From an uncultured bacterium (GTDB lineage Bacteria; Planctomycetota; UBA8108), in the NCBI GenBank assembly GCA_913050545.1, contig CAJWZY010000049.1, positions 1-10,289 on the forward strand: DNA of 10,289 nt. Reading direction: 5' to 3'. The translations under genes were made by a program, and so were the position numbers. The notes under the pieces were generated by a model, which worked only from the letters and a program-made list of their open reading frames with translations, ran no database searches and was not told where the DNA came from. This document shows positions 1-6,222 of this stretch, piece by piece. How positions within the stretch are numbered: position 1 is the first letter of the stretch; every line of letters begins with the position of its first letter.

Positions 1-102
1 AGGCGGTTCTTTTTCTTCAACCACAGCTTCGCTGCTCGCCGGCTTCTCAGCAGGCGGTTCTTTTTCTTCAACCACAGCTTCGCTGCTCGCCGGCTTCTCA
101 GC
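1..102 (-). repeat. Perfect 51-bp tandem repeat inside the lipoprotein gene
   Basis: Positions 1-51 and 52-102 are identical base for base, and a degenerate beginning of a third unit follows at about 103-118. 51 bp is 17 codons, so the repeat is in frame and copy-number changes would keep the protein frame. More copies may lie left of the window. Confidence 0.95.
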
Positions 103-237
103 AGGCTTTTCTTTTTCCTTTTCTGCAGCCGGGTCCCCACATCCGGCCAGGATTCCTGAAACAATGAATAGAATGCAACAGGTCGGCAAGAGGAGCCGAG
201 TAGTTGGGAAGAAGAGAGAGCTGGCTGTGAAAGGCAT
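1..237 (-). CDS. Repeat-bearing lipoprotein, partial (C-terminus beyond left edge)
   Basis: Only the first 79 codons are in the window; the frame is open to the left edge. The N-terminus has a hydrophobic segment (about residues 15-32) ending in a lipobox, ILAGC, with Cys33 as the predicted lipidated residue, so it is probably exported and membrane-anchored. The mature part is low-complexity and rich in Glu, Lys, Pro and Ala: a 17-residue unit (PAEKPASSEAVVEEKEP) occurs twice in full after a shorter EKEKEKP stretch. Such charged Pro-rich spacers often hold a downstream domain away from the membrane; that domain, if any, is outside the window. The ATG at 237 is the only Met that gives the signal peptide; its ribosome-binding site is weak (AAAAGAACAGAAACCAAG). 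It lies 113 bp downstream of the oxidoreductase gene on the same strand. A TACAAT hexamer (minus strand, 310-305) could be a -10 of its own promoter. Function unknown. Confidence 0.8.
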   Translation of the reverse strand, partial: MPFTASSLFFPTTRLLLPTCCILFIVSGILAGCGDPAAEKEKEKPAEKPASSEAVVEEKEPPAEKPASSEAVVEEKEPP

Positions 238-350
238 CTTGGTTTCTGTTCTTTTCAGTTCAAATGTCGATGTGAATGATCTGTTTTCCTGCCGGCAACA
301 ATAGGATTGTACAGTAGGCGTTATTTTTTCGCAGTACTTCCTGCCGGGCA

Positions 351-1397
351 TCAGCTGCCGAGGTTGACCTTTCGGCCGCCTGAGCGCACCGAGCGTTCTT
401 CCGCTTTGCAGACGGCGAGGGAATCGGCAGCACCTGCTGCCTGCAGGAGAGGGTCAGTCTTTCCTGACTTCACCGAATTAACAGCGGTCTGCAATTCCCT
501 GGCAAAACCATCGACCGGCTTGATTACGAGTTTGCGGGCCTCCCTGCCGGCAGTGGTGTAAAGCAGTGGCTGTGGTGCGGTGGAAGAGTTGAAGTGTACG
601 GTACCTTTTTCGAAATAGGCATCGTAGCCGTGTTCGAAGCCGAGTCCGGGAGCATTCAGCCAGCCCCCTTCAGAGCTCAGCAGGGGGCCCTTTGCCTTGT
701 GGTGGTAGGTCGTCCGGATGAAGTTCACGCCTTTTTTATCCACCAGGCCGGTGGAGGAAACGGCGGCCGGTTTGCCCGCCAGGTGAACGATAAAATCCGT
801 ATCGTGGATATGGAGGTCGATCACCATCCCGCCTGACTTTTTCGGGTCGGAAAACCAGCTGGAATCTCCCCAGTCGGGCATGGCGATGATGCGTCTCATG
901 TGAAGGGCGAGGAGTTTTCCCCAGCGCCTGGTTTTAACCGCATCTGTCAGCAGGCTGAATTCCGGCATAAATCTCAATACCTGGGCAACCATGAGCTGTT
1001 TGCGCGATTTCTTTGCTGCCCGCAGCATTTTCCGGGCATCAGCCGGGTCGAGGGCCACTGGTTTTTCTACCAGGACAGCCTTGCCTGCCTGGAGGCAACG
1101 AATGGCGGCATCTGCATGCAGGTAGGAGGGCAGGCAGATATCGACCAGGTCGACGTTGTCGTCTTCGATGAGGGCATCGAGGGAGGGATGGACCTCGATC
1201 CCCTTCATATTCTCTTTACTTCCTCCATCGCCGAAGTTGCCCCCGACGCTGGAGAAATCTCCCCTGGCCTTCTTCGGATCGCTGGTTGAGATTGCAACCA
1301 CCTTACCGCCTCGAAGACCCCTTGCAGCCCGCAGATGGGTCAATCCCATGAAACCGAGACCGACCAGGCCAATTCCTACCGAGCGTTTCTTCGCCAT
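351..1397 (-). CDS. Gfo/Idh/MocA-family NAD(P)-dependent oxidoreductase
   Basis: A 348-residue protein, the usual size for this family, which oxidises or reduces sugars, inositols and related polyols with NAD(P). The N-terminal Rossmann fold shows the dinucleotide motif GLGFMG (residues 13-18). The family EKP motif is at 111-113, with Lys112 as the usual catalytic or binding Lys. The C-terminal alpha/beta domain opens with GGMVIDLHIHDTD (189-201), where His198 and Asp201 match the family's active-site D-x-G-x-H-x-x-D pattern, with His196 in place of the usual Gly. No signal peptide is seen, so it is probably cytoplasmic. The start at 1397 has a GGGAG eight bases upstream. The neighbours (a lipoprotein downstream and a divergent lexA-like gene upstream) do not point to a substrate, and the family is too broad to infer one from sequence. 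Confidence 0.93.
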   Translation of the reverse strand: MAKKRSVGIGLVGLGFMGLTHLRAARGLRGGKVVAISTSDPKKARGDFSSVGGNFGDGGSKENMKGIEVHPSLDALIEDDNVDLVDICLPSYLHADAAIRCLQAGKAVLVEKPVALDPADARKMLRAAKKSRKQLMVAQVLRFMPEFSLLTDAVKTRRWGKLLALHMRRIIAMPDWGDSSWFSDPKKSGGMVIDLHIHDTDFIVHLAGKPAAVSSTGLVDKKGVNFIRTTYHHKAKGPLLSSEGGWLNAPGLGFEHGYDAYFEKGTVHFNSSTAPQPLLYTTAGREARKLVIKPVDGFARELQTAVNSVKSGKTDPLLQAAGAADSLAVCKAEERSVRSGGRKVNLGS

Positions 1398-1738
1398 CGC
1401 TCCGACTCCCTGTTGCTTGTTAATGACCGGTTTGGGAAACGGAAAGTTTGGGCCTGTACGGTAAAAGTTTCAAGTACGCAATCACGGATAAACCTATCAA
1501 AAATGCGGGGTTGCGCAATGGAAGGAACAGGGCAGGGCGATACTAGGCGAATTCTTGCCCACCATTCAGTTACCTGAGTGGTACAATCGCCCTTACATTC
1601 AGCCAGCCTGCTCTGAGGCTGGTGGCGAGCCTGGGGTGGGGCTTCTGAAATACCCGTCTTGTCAACTTATTCCCTGTCATGCAAGTGTCCGGGGTGCCTG
1701 CAGCTGCCAAGACATAAGTAGTTTGTATATAAAACATT
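1398..1738. other. Non-coding region between divergent genes, distal part
   Basis: No convincing gene. It should hold the promoter of the minus-strand oxidoreductase. It contains two strong plus-strand hairpins. The first is ACCATTCAG (1561-1569) / CTGAGTGGT (1574-1582), nine pairs including one U-G, loop TTAC. The second is CCAGCCT (1603-1609) / AGGCTGG (1616-1622), seven pairs, extendable by a G-U at 1602/1623. GGGCGA (1535-1540) can pair with TCGCCC (1587-1592) around the first hairpin. No T-run follows either hairpin, so they are not typical terminators. Confidence 0.6.
1705..1733 (+). promoter_or_regulatory. Possible sigma-70-type promoter for the lexA-like gene
   Basis: TGCCAA (1705-1710) and TATAAA (1728-1733) are 17 bp apart. 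The -10 is good and the -35 weak. The expected start site, about 1739-1741, coincides with the 5' base of the long hairpin that begins at 1739, which is independent support. It would give a leader of about 260 nt. Confidence 0.45.
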
Positions 1739-1954
1739 AGGAAAATGGACATAGCTTTTAGCGAGGAATGATCGCTGTGTCCGGCTGTCTCAATTTTCCT
1801 GCTATTTGAATGATCCGGGATTTGCCAGTCAGGGCAGAGACGACCGGCGGTGCGGTGAGTAACCGCAGCAGCCGGGTTGGCTATCTGTTGTCCCCGGAAG
1901 GATTGAAGAACCACGAATCAACCTTACTGGTTTGAGTTCTTCTGCCCTGGCAAA
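1739..1954 (+). promoter_or_regulatory. Candidate structured RNA leader of the lexA-like gene
   Basis: Two foldable domains. Domain A: AGGAAAAT plus GGACATAGC (1739-1755, contiguous) pairs with GCTGTGTCC (1774-1782) and ATTTTCCT (1793-1800), 17 pairs with one U-G and a 10-nt bulge on the 3' side. Domain B: TTTGCCAG (1821-1828) plus GGCAGA (1833-1838) pairs with TCTGCCCTGGCAAA (1941-1954), 14 pairs with a 4-nt bulge. It encloses a hairpin CCGGC/TGCGGT-GAGTA-ACCGCA/GCCGG (1844-1875) and an arm GAAGAAC (1905-1911) / GTTCTTC (1936-1942) with an inner TCAACC/GGTTTGA stem. The U-G pair in domain A pairs only in a plus-strand RNA (it would be A-C on the other strand). It matches no riboswitch, 6S, tmRNA or RNase P consensus that I can recognise. 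A leader RNA, a small RNA or a palindromic DNA element all remain possible. Confidence 0.5.
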
Positions 1955-1999
1955 TGAATGACTTTGAATTTCGAGTTTAGGAATAACGAGGAGAGAGAA

Positions 2000-2611
2000 A
2001 TGTACTTTACTGAAAAGCAGCTTCGAATTATGGAGTTCATCCAGCAGTTTCGTGAGGAGCGTGGAATATCACCGACCCTCGATGAGATTGCCTCTAATTT
2101 TGGTGTCACCAAGATCACGGTTTACGAGCATGTGAACCAGCTCGAGCGCAAGGGCGCCCTGAAGCGTGAGAAGTTCCGTGCCCGTTCGATCGAGTTGCTC
2201 GCTCCGGTCGAGGAGCGCAAAGCTCGTTATTCGATGCCCTTGATGGGTAACTTCCGTGAGGGTTTGCCGATCGAGGCGACCGAGGAGAGAGAAGATCTCA
2301 ATATCTCAGAGATGCTCCCTTATGGCCGTAACTTCTTTGCCTTGCGAGTGCGTGGCAATGAGCTGACGAACGACCACCTCACCGATGGAGACCTCATTAT
2401 CGCTGAGAAACGCGAGCTGGTAGATAACGGAGATGTCGTGGTCGCAGTGCTCAATGGTGGCAAGGCCTGTCTGAAGAAGTTCTACCGGGAAGAGAACCAG
2501 ATACGACTCCAGTCACCCAATGGCAGCATGGAAAGCGAGTTGGTAACCCATGCTGATATTCGGGGTGTCGTGGTAGGCATTCTCCGTCGCTTTGATGAAA
2601 CTTCCATCTGA
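2000..2611 (+). CDS. LexA-like repressor, predicted non-self-cleaving
   Basis: A 203-residue protein with LexA architecture. The N-terminal winged helix (about 1-66) starts MYFTEKQLRIMEF and has a helix-turn-helix at about 27-48 (TKITVYEHV as recognition region). A short linker is followed by an S24-like C-terminal domain (about 77-197) with MPLMG, DGDLIIA, NGDVVVAV and KKFYRE landmarks. Aligned with E. coli LexA, the cleavage-site Ala84-Gly85 is Glu87-Gly88 (FREG) and the nucleophile Ser119 (GMSM) is Glu121 (GNEL); the Lys156 equivalent, Lys159, is kept. It should therefore bind DNA and dimerise but not undergo RecA-stimulated autocleavage. The start at 2000 is chosen because GAGGAG sits six bases upstream and the protein then begins where LexA does; an in-frame ATG at 1958 lacks such a site. 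No CTGT-N8-ACAG or GAAC-N4-GTTC box is visible upstream. It may not be the organism's SOS regulator. Confidence 0.92.
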   Translation: MYFTEKQLRIMEFIQQFREERGISPTLDEIASNFGVTKITVYEHVNQLERKGALKREKFRARSIELLAPVEERKARYSMPLMGNFREGLPIEATEEREDLNISEMLPYGRNFFALRVRGNELTNDHLTDGDLIIAEKRELVDNGDVVVAVLNGGKACLKKFYREENQIRLQSPNGSMESELVTHADIRGVVVGILRRFDETSI

Positions 2612-2613
2612 GC

Positions 2614-2628
2614 GGCGGTTTAACCGCC
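2614..2628. terminator. Hairpin between convergent genes, possible weak terminator
   Basis: GGCGGT-TTA-ACCGCC, a perfect palindrome three bases after the lexA-like stop codon. No T-run follows, so intrinsic termination is uncertain; it could work in both directions or only protect the RNA 3' end. Confidence 0.35.
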
Positions 2629-2645
2629 TGTAGATACGAGGCAGG

Positions 2646-2660
2646 GGCCGAGGACCGGCC
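2646..2660 (-). terminator. Hairpin directly after the VWA gene, possible weak terminator
   Basis: On the minus strand GGCCG-GTCCT-CGGCC starts two bases after the VWA protein's stop codon. The stem is short and GC-rich and has no U-tract. Confidence 0.3.
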
Positions 2661-2661
2661 T

Positions 2662-4254
2662 TCACCGAGTTGATGAGAAAACCGTACGCAGGAGACCGGC
2701 CAGGTCTTTTGGCAGTACGGTTTTTTCGATTCCAAGGCTTGCCGCAAGGAGCTCTTCGCCGAGCTTGCCGGGGGGACAGGTAGGGCTTCGGCCGCCGCCG
2801 TGGCCGGCGATCCGGGAAAAAAACGGAACCTCGGCACCTTCCTGGGGGTACATCCCGACCATGTGCAGGATGAAGCCATCCTGTTGATGGCAGGCAGCTG
2901 CCAGGCTTTCGATGGCAGCAAGGCTGGAGTATTTTGGCGGCGCATCACCAATAACAAGGATGTGCCGTGCGGCTGAAGGGCGCCATTCAAAGCGCCCCAG
3001 CTCCAGGCTGCCCCGGATAGCCGAATCGATGCCTTCGGGCACATCGCCTCCACCGAGGGCTTTGAGCTCCAGGATGGGGTGAAGAAGGTCGTCCGCCGGC
3101 TTTTCAGACAGGGGATGAGAGGTGATGACCTTGTCCTTATAGGTCAGCAGCCCAACGCGCAGGTTCCCCGTACTCCATTGAAGGGCGGGCAGCAGCCAGC
3201 TGCAGGCCTTTTTCAGGTCTTCCAGCCCCGCCTCCATGCTTCGGGTGGTATCTACTGCCAGCACCAGGTCGAGCCCCCGGCGGTCGAGTCCGGTGAGCAA
3301 TTCTGAGAAGGCTTCCAGATCCGGCCAGCCGGGTTTGGAGCCTTCAGCGAGAGTGATCGCTGTGCTCCAGCCATCCTCGAAGGCGGTGTCGGTCTGGTCC
3401 TTCCCTTTCCCTGTGGCCTGGAATCGTTCAAGAAGTTCCGGTCCGCGCGGGCGTCCAGCTACGTTTTCTCTACTGGCATTGAGGATGGTGCGAATCCTGT
3501 TGGACTCGGTAACCAGGGGAGGTGGCTGGCTCAGCAGCAACCGGATGGCGTGATCCTGTACCCGGGGATTCGGGTCGAGAAGGTGGGCTGCGGTGAGAAT
3601 CGGCAGCGTGGCACTCCTTGAAAGAAACAGCAGCCGGGCGAGGGCAGGGGCTTCGAATACAGCCCTGGGCTCTATACCCGTCCGTTTTTCCGACCGAACG
3701 GTTTTTTTATTCTCGTTGTCTGACTTGAACCGGTCTTCTATGGCACGGAAGAATTCTTTCCAGAGTTCTTCTTCTTCGAGGGGTTTTCCCAGTGGCTTTT
3801 CATCTAGCTGCCGGGGAGCTGGAGGTGGGGAGCTTCTGGCGATAGTGGGAGGCTCTTCGGGGCTCTCGGACGGGTCTTTCGTTGCGACCTCCACAGGTGG
3901 TTCTGCAGAGGTGGTCTTTTTCTCCTGCGGGCTGGCACCACCTTTTTCCGGCTGCGCTTTCGGGGCAGGCAGCTGTGAAGCGCCTGGTTGTTGTTTCAAG
4001 CTGCTGGCTGCATCCCCTGGCAGACGGGCAGGCGCTATTGCCGCAGTGGCGGAGGCCTCTTTGACAACAGGCTGCTGGTTTGCCAGCTTTTCGGCCAGGT
4101 TCGATTCCACCTCGTTAAGGCGGGTGTAGAGATAGATGATGACCACGATGTTAACCAGCAAGCCGACGATTCCCAGGCTGGCGGCGATATAGGTCCATTC
4201 ACTATGGCGGACCTGGAGTTGTTGGCCGCATCGACAGCGGATCTGGCGGGGCAT
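2662..4254 (-). CDS. Membrane-anchored VWA-domain protein with half zinc-ribbon N-terminus
   Basis: 530 residues. The start has IRCRCG (Cys7, Cys9), one knuckle of a zinc ribbon, followed by a single transmembrane helix (about 21-43). A coiled-coil-like stretch (44-60) leads to a long Pro/Ala/Glu/Ser spacer (about 60-160). A helical segment at about 195-250 carries a HEAT-like stretch (ATLPILTAAHLLDPNPRVQDHAIRLLL, in part). The C-terminal VWA domain (about 327-490) has a MIDAS: Asp335-x-Thr337-x-Ser339 (DTTRS), Thr371 (TYKD) and Asp437 (GDAPP). A GGGDVPEG loop (401-408) is like that of vwkA-type VWA domains. The MIDAS is close to complete, so metal-dependent ligand binding is likely. The topology suggests the zinc knuckle in the cytoplasm and VWA outside it. 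GAGGTG lies four bases before the ATG. The gene is convergent with the lexA-like gene. The binding partner is unknown. Confidence 0.85.
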   Translation of the reverse strand: MPRQIRCRCGQQLQVRHSEWTYIAASLGIVGLLVNIVVIIYLYTRLNEVESNLAEKLANQQPVVKEASATAAIAPARLPGDAASSLKQQPGASQLPAPKAQPEKGGASPQEKKTTSAEPPVEVATKDPSESPEEPPTIARSSPPPAPRQLDEKPLGKPLEEEELWKEFFRAIEDRFKSDNENKKTVRSEKRTGIEPRAVFEAPALARLLFLSRSATLPILTAAHLLDPNPRVQDHAIRLLLSQPPPLVTESNRIRTILNASRENVAGRPRGPELLERFQATGKGKDQTDTAFEDGWSTAITLAEGSKPGWPDLEAFSELLTGLDRRGLDLVLAVDTTRSMEAGLEDLKKACSWLLPALQWSTGNLRVGLLTYKDKVITSHPLSEKPADDLLHPILELKALGGGDVPEGIDSAIRGSLELGRFEWRPSAARHILVIGDAPPKYSSLAAIESLAAACHQQDGFILHMVGMYPQEGAEVPFFSRIAGHGGGRSPTCPPGKLGEELLAASLGIEKTVLPKDLAGLLRTVFSSTR

Positions 4255-4588
4255 CCGTCACCTCGAAAAAGTCAGAAGGATATTATCACTACCATGACAT
4301 TCTATCCTGAAGGTCTGTTCAATCCAGTTGGATTGGTACTGGATCTGGTTGACCAGGGAGTTACCGGTCGATAGGCGGTATTATTAAAGAGAGCTATTAT
4401 GCCCTTTAAATGCACCTAAGTGCAGATAGGCACTAATATTCAAATCCGCTTGATAATCGCTGATGTCAGTGATACTTTTGTTTGAGTTCTTCATTCGGCA
4501 CCATCTGGATTATTGAGGTGCTTAGAGGAATCTCGATAAGCGTCCAGGCAGTGTAATTCGTTCTGGAATAGACTTTTAAGTGAATCTT
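4255..4588. other. Non-coding region between divergent genes, VWA-proximal part
   Basis: No gene is supported. It is AT-richer than the flanks and should carry the VWA gene's promoter. Short inverted repeats that could be operators: CAATCC-AGTT-GGATTG (4320-4335), CTGGT-TG-ACCAG (4345-4356) and TGCAC-CTAA-GTGCA (4411-4424). GTTTGAGTTCTTC at 4480-4492 is identical to 1930-1942, just upstream of the lexA-like gene. Confidence 0.5.
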
Positions 4589-4794
4589 TAAACGGGGGAA
4601 GCTGGTGGGGTTATCCCGTTTACTCCAGTTTATTGCACTGATTCGGGCATCTTTGAATGTGAATTAGCGACTGTATCGTTGAATATTGGTTTTTGGTCAG
4701 TTGGCTGGGGGACTCTGACCGATAGATTCAGTATTCGGCTAAAAAATGAAATGAAGTAAACGCGTCTTAACTGCCTCAGGCTTGGTGTTAAGAC
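4589..4794 (+). promoter_or_regulatory. Hairpin cluster upstream of the lipo-barrel gene
   Basis: Three separate structures. TAAACGGG (4589-4596) / CCCGTTTA (4615-4622) is a perfect 8-bp inverted repeat with an 18-nt spacer. GAATATTG (4681-4688) / CAGTATTC (4729-4736) is eight pairs with one U-G in plus-strand RNA, and encloses GGTCAG (4695-4700) / CTGACC (4715-4720). GTCTTAAC (4764-4771) / GTTAAGAC (4787-4794) is a perfect 8-bp repeat ending eight bases before the Shine-Dalgarno sequence. I could not place a convincing promoter, so which structures are transcribed is unknown. The last one is best placed to affect translation or mRNA stability. Confidence 0.4.
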
Positions 4795-4816
4795 AGGAAA
4801 TTAGGAGGTTGTAGGA

Positions 4817-5569
4817 ATGTTGGTATCTCGTGACGCCATGCGCACCTTCGGGTGGATCCTGGCCCTGACCTTGTCGATGGCGGGGTGTCAGTCCGCTCCC
4901 GAGCAGATCACCTCAAAGGATGTTTCAGACGATTTCGGTGAGGTGTTGCCGAACCAGGAAGAAATAACGGTTGAGAGTGTTCAGAACAAAGAGATGCTTC
5001 ACCAGCGGGCGCAGGCTGAGTTCCGTCTGGGACCGGCCTTTGCTTTTGACCTCTTTGATCCCGGCAGGGATCCCCATACCGACGTCGGTATCCTGGGTGG
5101 TGGTAAGCTCCAGCTCGAGACGGCAAAGAATATCTACATGGGACTTTCGGTAGACTGGACCGATGCTGTTGTAGAACAGAATACGTCCGGGTTGGGAGAG
5201 CAGATCTTTGCGGTTAAAGGTTATGACCGCCTTTCCGTTCTCGGCACCATCGATTACGACATTCCCATCAATGACAACCCCGACGGACTGATCCTGCGCC
5301 TCGGCATGGGAGTCGGAATGTGCTTTGTTGATTTCAACAGCGCACCTAATTTTTCCAACGATACGATTGAGGACATCTACCAGATCATGTTCCGTCCCTC
5401 GATCGGTTTGCGCTACCCGGTTTCGGAGCACCTGCTCCTCTTCAGTGAACTTACCTACGACATAGTTCCTGAGAGGACCATGGCCACCCAGAGTGATGCC
5501 GCGATCCTGGGGGAACGGTCCATCCTGTCAGCCGGGACGGTCCTGTTCGGCGTTTCCTACCAGTGGTAA
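4817..5569 (+). CDS. Putative outer-membrane lipoprotein with C-terminal beta-barrel
   Basis: 250 residues. A type II signal peptide (hydrophobic about 11-22) ends in the lipobox SMAGC, with lipidated Cys24, followed by an acidic linker (25-65). From about 66 to the end, alternating hydrophobic and polar residues form amphipathic strands, for example AEFRLGPAFAFDLF, LILRLGMGVGMCFVDF and HLLLFSELTYDIV. The chain ends in Trp250 after an aromatic strand (VLFGVSYQW), the usual C-terminal signature of outer-membrane barrels. Size suits an eight-stranded OmpA/OmpX-type barrel, which is an inference from pattern rather than a family match. AGGAGG at 4803-4808 lies eight bases before the ATG; the Met at codon 8 has no comparable site. 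The gene appears monocistronic, between a hairpin-rich leader and a UUCG hairpin. A surface or cell-envelope structural role is likely; the specific function is unknown. Confidence 0.75.
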   Translation: MLVSRDAMRTFGWILALTLSMAGCQSAPEQITSKDVSDDFGEVLPNQEEITVESVQNKEMLHQRAQAEFRLGPAFAFDLFDPGRDPHTDVGILGGGKLQLETAKNIYMGLSVDWTDAVVEQNTSGLGEQIFAVKGYDRLSVLGTIDYDIPINDNPDGLILRLGMGVGMCFVDFNSAPNFSNDTIEDIYQIMFRPSIGLRYPVSEHLLLFSELTYDIVPERTMATQSDAAILGERSILSAGTVLFGVSYQW

Positions 5570-5570
5570 T

Positions 5571-5588
5571 GGGAGGCTTCGGCCTCTC
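5571..5588 (+). terminator. UUCG-loop hairpin after the lipo-barrel gene
   Basis: GGGAGGC-TTCG-GCCTCTC, seven pairs including one G-U, capped by the very stable UUCG tetraloop, one base after the stop codon. It lacks a clear T-run, so it is a terminator or a 3'-end stabiliser. Confidence 0.55.
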
Positions 5589-5700
5589 TGTCATGCGCTG
5601 CTGTTGAATCAGCGGGTCGAAGTTTTCGTGCCCGGAGATGGGGCTTTCCCTTTGTCTCTCGGCACGGATTCTGTGTTAGGATAGCGGGCCTTGAATCAAT

Positions 5701-5716
5701 GCCCCTCAGCCGGGGC
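5701..5716 (+). other. GC hairpin upstream of the coiled-coil gene
   Basis: GCCCC-TCAGCC-GGGGC, five G-C pairs, 26 bases before the start codon at 5743. A weak promoter-like pair, TTGTCT (5652-5657) and TAGGAT (5677-5682), precedes it with a long 19-bp spacer. The rest of the 173-bp gap shows nothing else. Confidence 0.3.
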
Positions 5717-5742
5717 GAGCCCCAATGGAGCGCTAAGGCCTA

Positions 5743-6189
5743 ATGCAGAGGGAAACTTCAAACCTTGAGAGTAGTGTCAGGGAAAGACGGCGGAATCTTC
5801 GCCGCCGGGATGCCCTGGAGATTCTGCTGAAGGCGCGGGATGGATTGATTGCCGAGATGGCTGAAGAGATCCGTCTGCGCAGGGATGCCCTGGTGGACTC
5901 TACCGGTGAACAGAATGTGCTGGGCTTTGAGTTCCAGGAGATCGAAGACCGCTATACAGCCCGGCTCCAGGCCCTCAATTCAATCCTCGAAAACCTCGAA
6001 TACAGGCGGCCACGCCTTGCCCACAGGATCGAGACCATCTCGACCACCAGCGAAAACCTGAAGAAGGATCTCAATGAGCTGGTCAGCCGCTTTGACCAGT
6101 GGGACCTGGTCGATGTAACGGTTACGCAGTTGTCTGATTCCAGCCTGTTGGCGCTGGTCTCCTTCACCGCTGACGATTACGGCGAATAA
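5743..6189 (+). CDS. Small coiled-coil protein of unknown function
   Basis: 148 residues with no family I recognise. It is strongly charged and almost entirely helical: an Arg-rich N-terminus (SVRERRRNLRRRD, 10-22), then heptad-like stretches at about 20-55, 60-90 and 95-120, which suggest a long coiled coil or helical hairpin. It ends in a short, likely beta-forming segment (DVTVTQLSDSSLLALVSFT, about 123-142) and an acidic tail. There is no signal peptide or membrane helix, so it is probably cytoplasmic. An in-frame TAA at 5734-5736 rules out an upstream start, and AAGG five bases before the ATG is a modest ribosome-binding site. Codon use looks like its neighbours. It is convergent with the metallophosphoesterase gene, 33 bp away. 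A structural or adaptor role is possible but not shown. Confidence 0.75.
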   Translation: MQRETSNLESSVRERRRNLRRRDALEILLKARDGLIAEMAEEIRLRRDALVDSTGEQNVLGFEFQEIEDRYTARLQALNSILENLEYRRPRLAHRIETISTTSENLKKDLNELVSRFDQWDLVDVTVTQLSDSSLLALVSFTADDYGE

Positions 6190-6222
6190 TCCGGACGGTT
6201 TGCAGGAGAGGTCTGCGGGGGG

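Noticed and set aside
1..102. Direct repeats as a CRISPR array
   Set aside because: The units abut without spacers, are in frame and code for a Lys/Glu/Pro-rich protein segment.
1844..1875. GCGGTGAGTAACCGC as a piece of 16S rRNA
   Set aside because: The likeness is limited to about ten bases (GGTGAGTAAC); flanks do not match rRNA, and it is explained as a local hairpin.
1570..1914. Minus-strand reading frame of 114 codons in the intergenic region
   Set aside because: Composition is irregular, no motif or ribosome-binding site is seen, and it runs through several strong inverted repeats.
1398..1999. Classic SOS boxes upstream of the lexA-like gene
   Set aside because: No CTGT-N8-ACAG or GAAC-N4-GTTC was found on reading; the GAAC and GTTC present are 24 bases apart.
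1958..2611. Upstream ATG as the start of the lexA-like gene
   Set aside because: It lacks a ribosome-binding site, adds 14 residues with no LexA likeness, and lies at the edge of the foldable leader; the ATG at 2000 has GAGGAG at ideal spacing.
3593..4129. Plus-strand reading frame of 178 codons antisense to the VWA gene
   Set aside because: It is Ser/Gly/Cys-rich, a mirror of the Pro-rich spacer codons, and the opposite strand has clear domain motifs.
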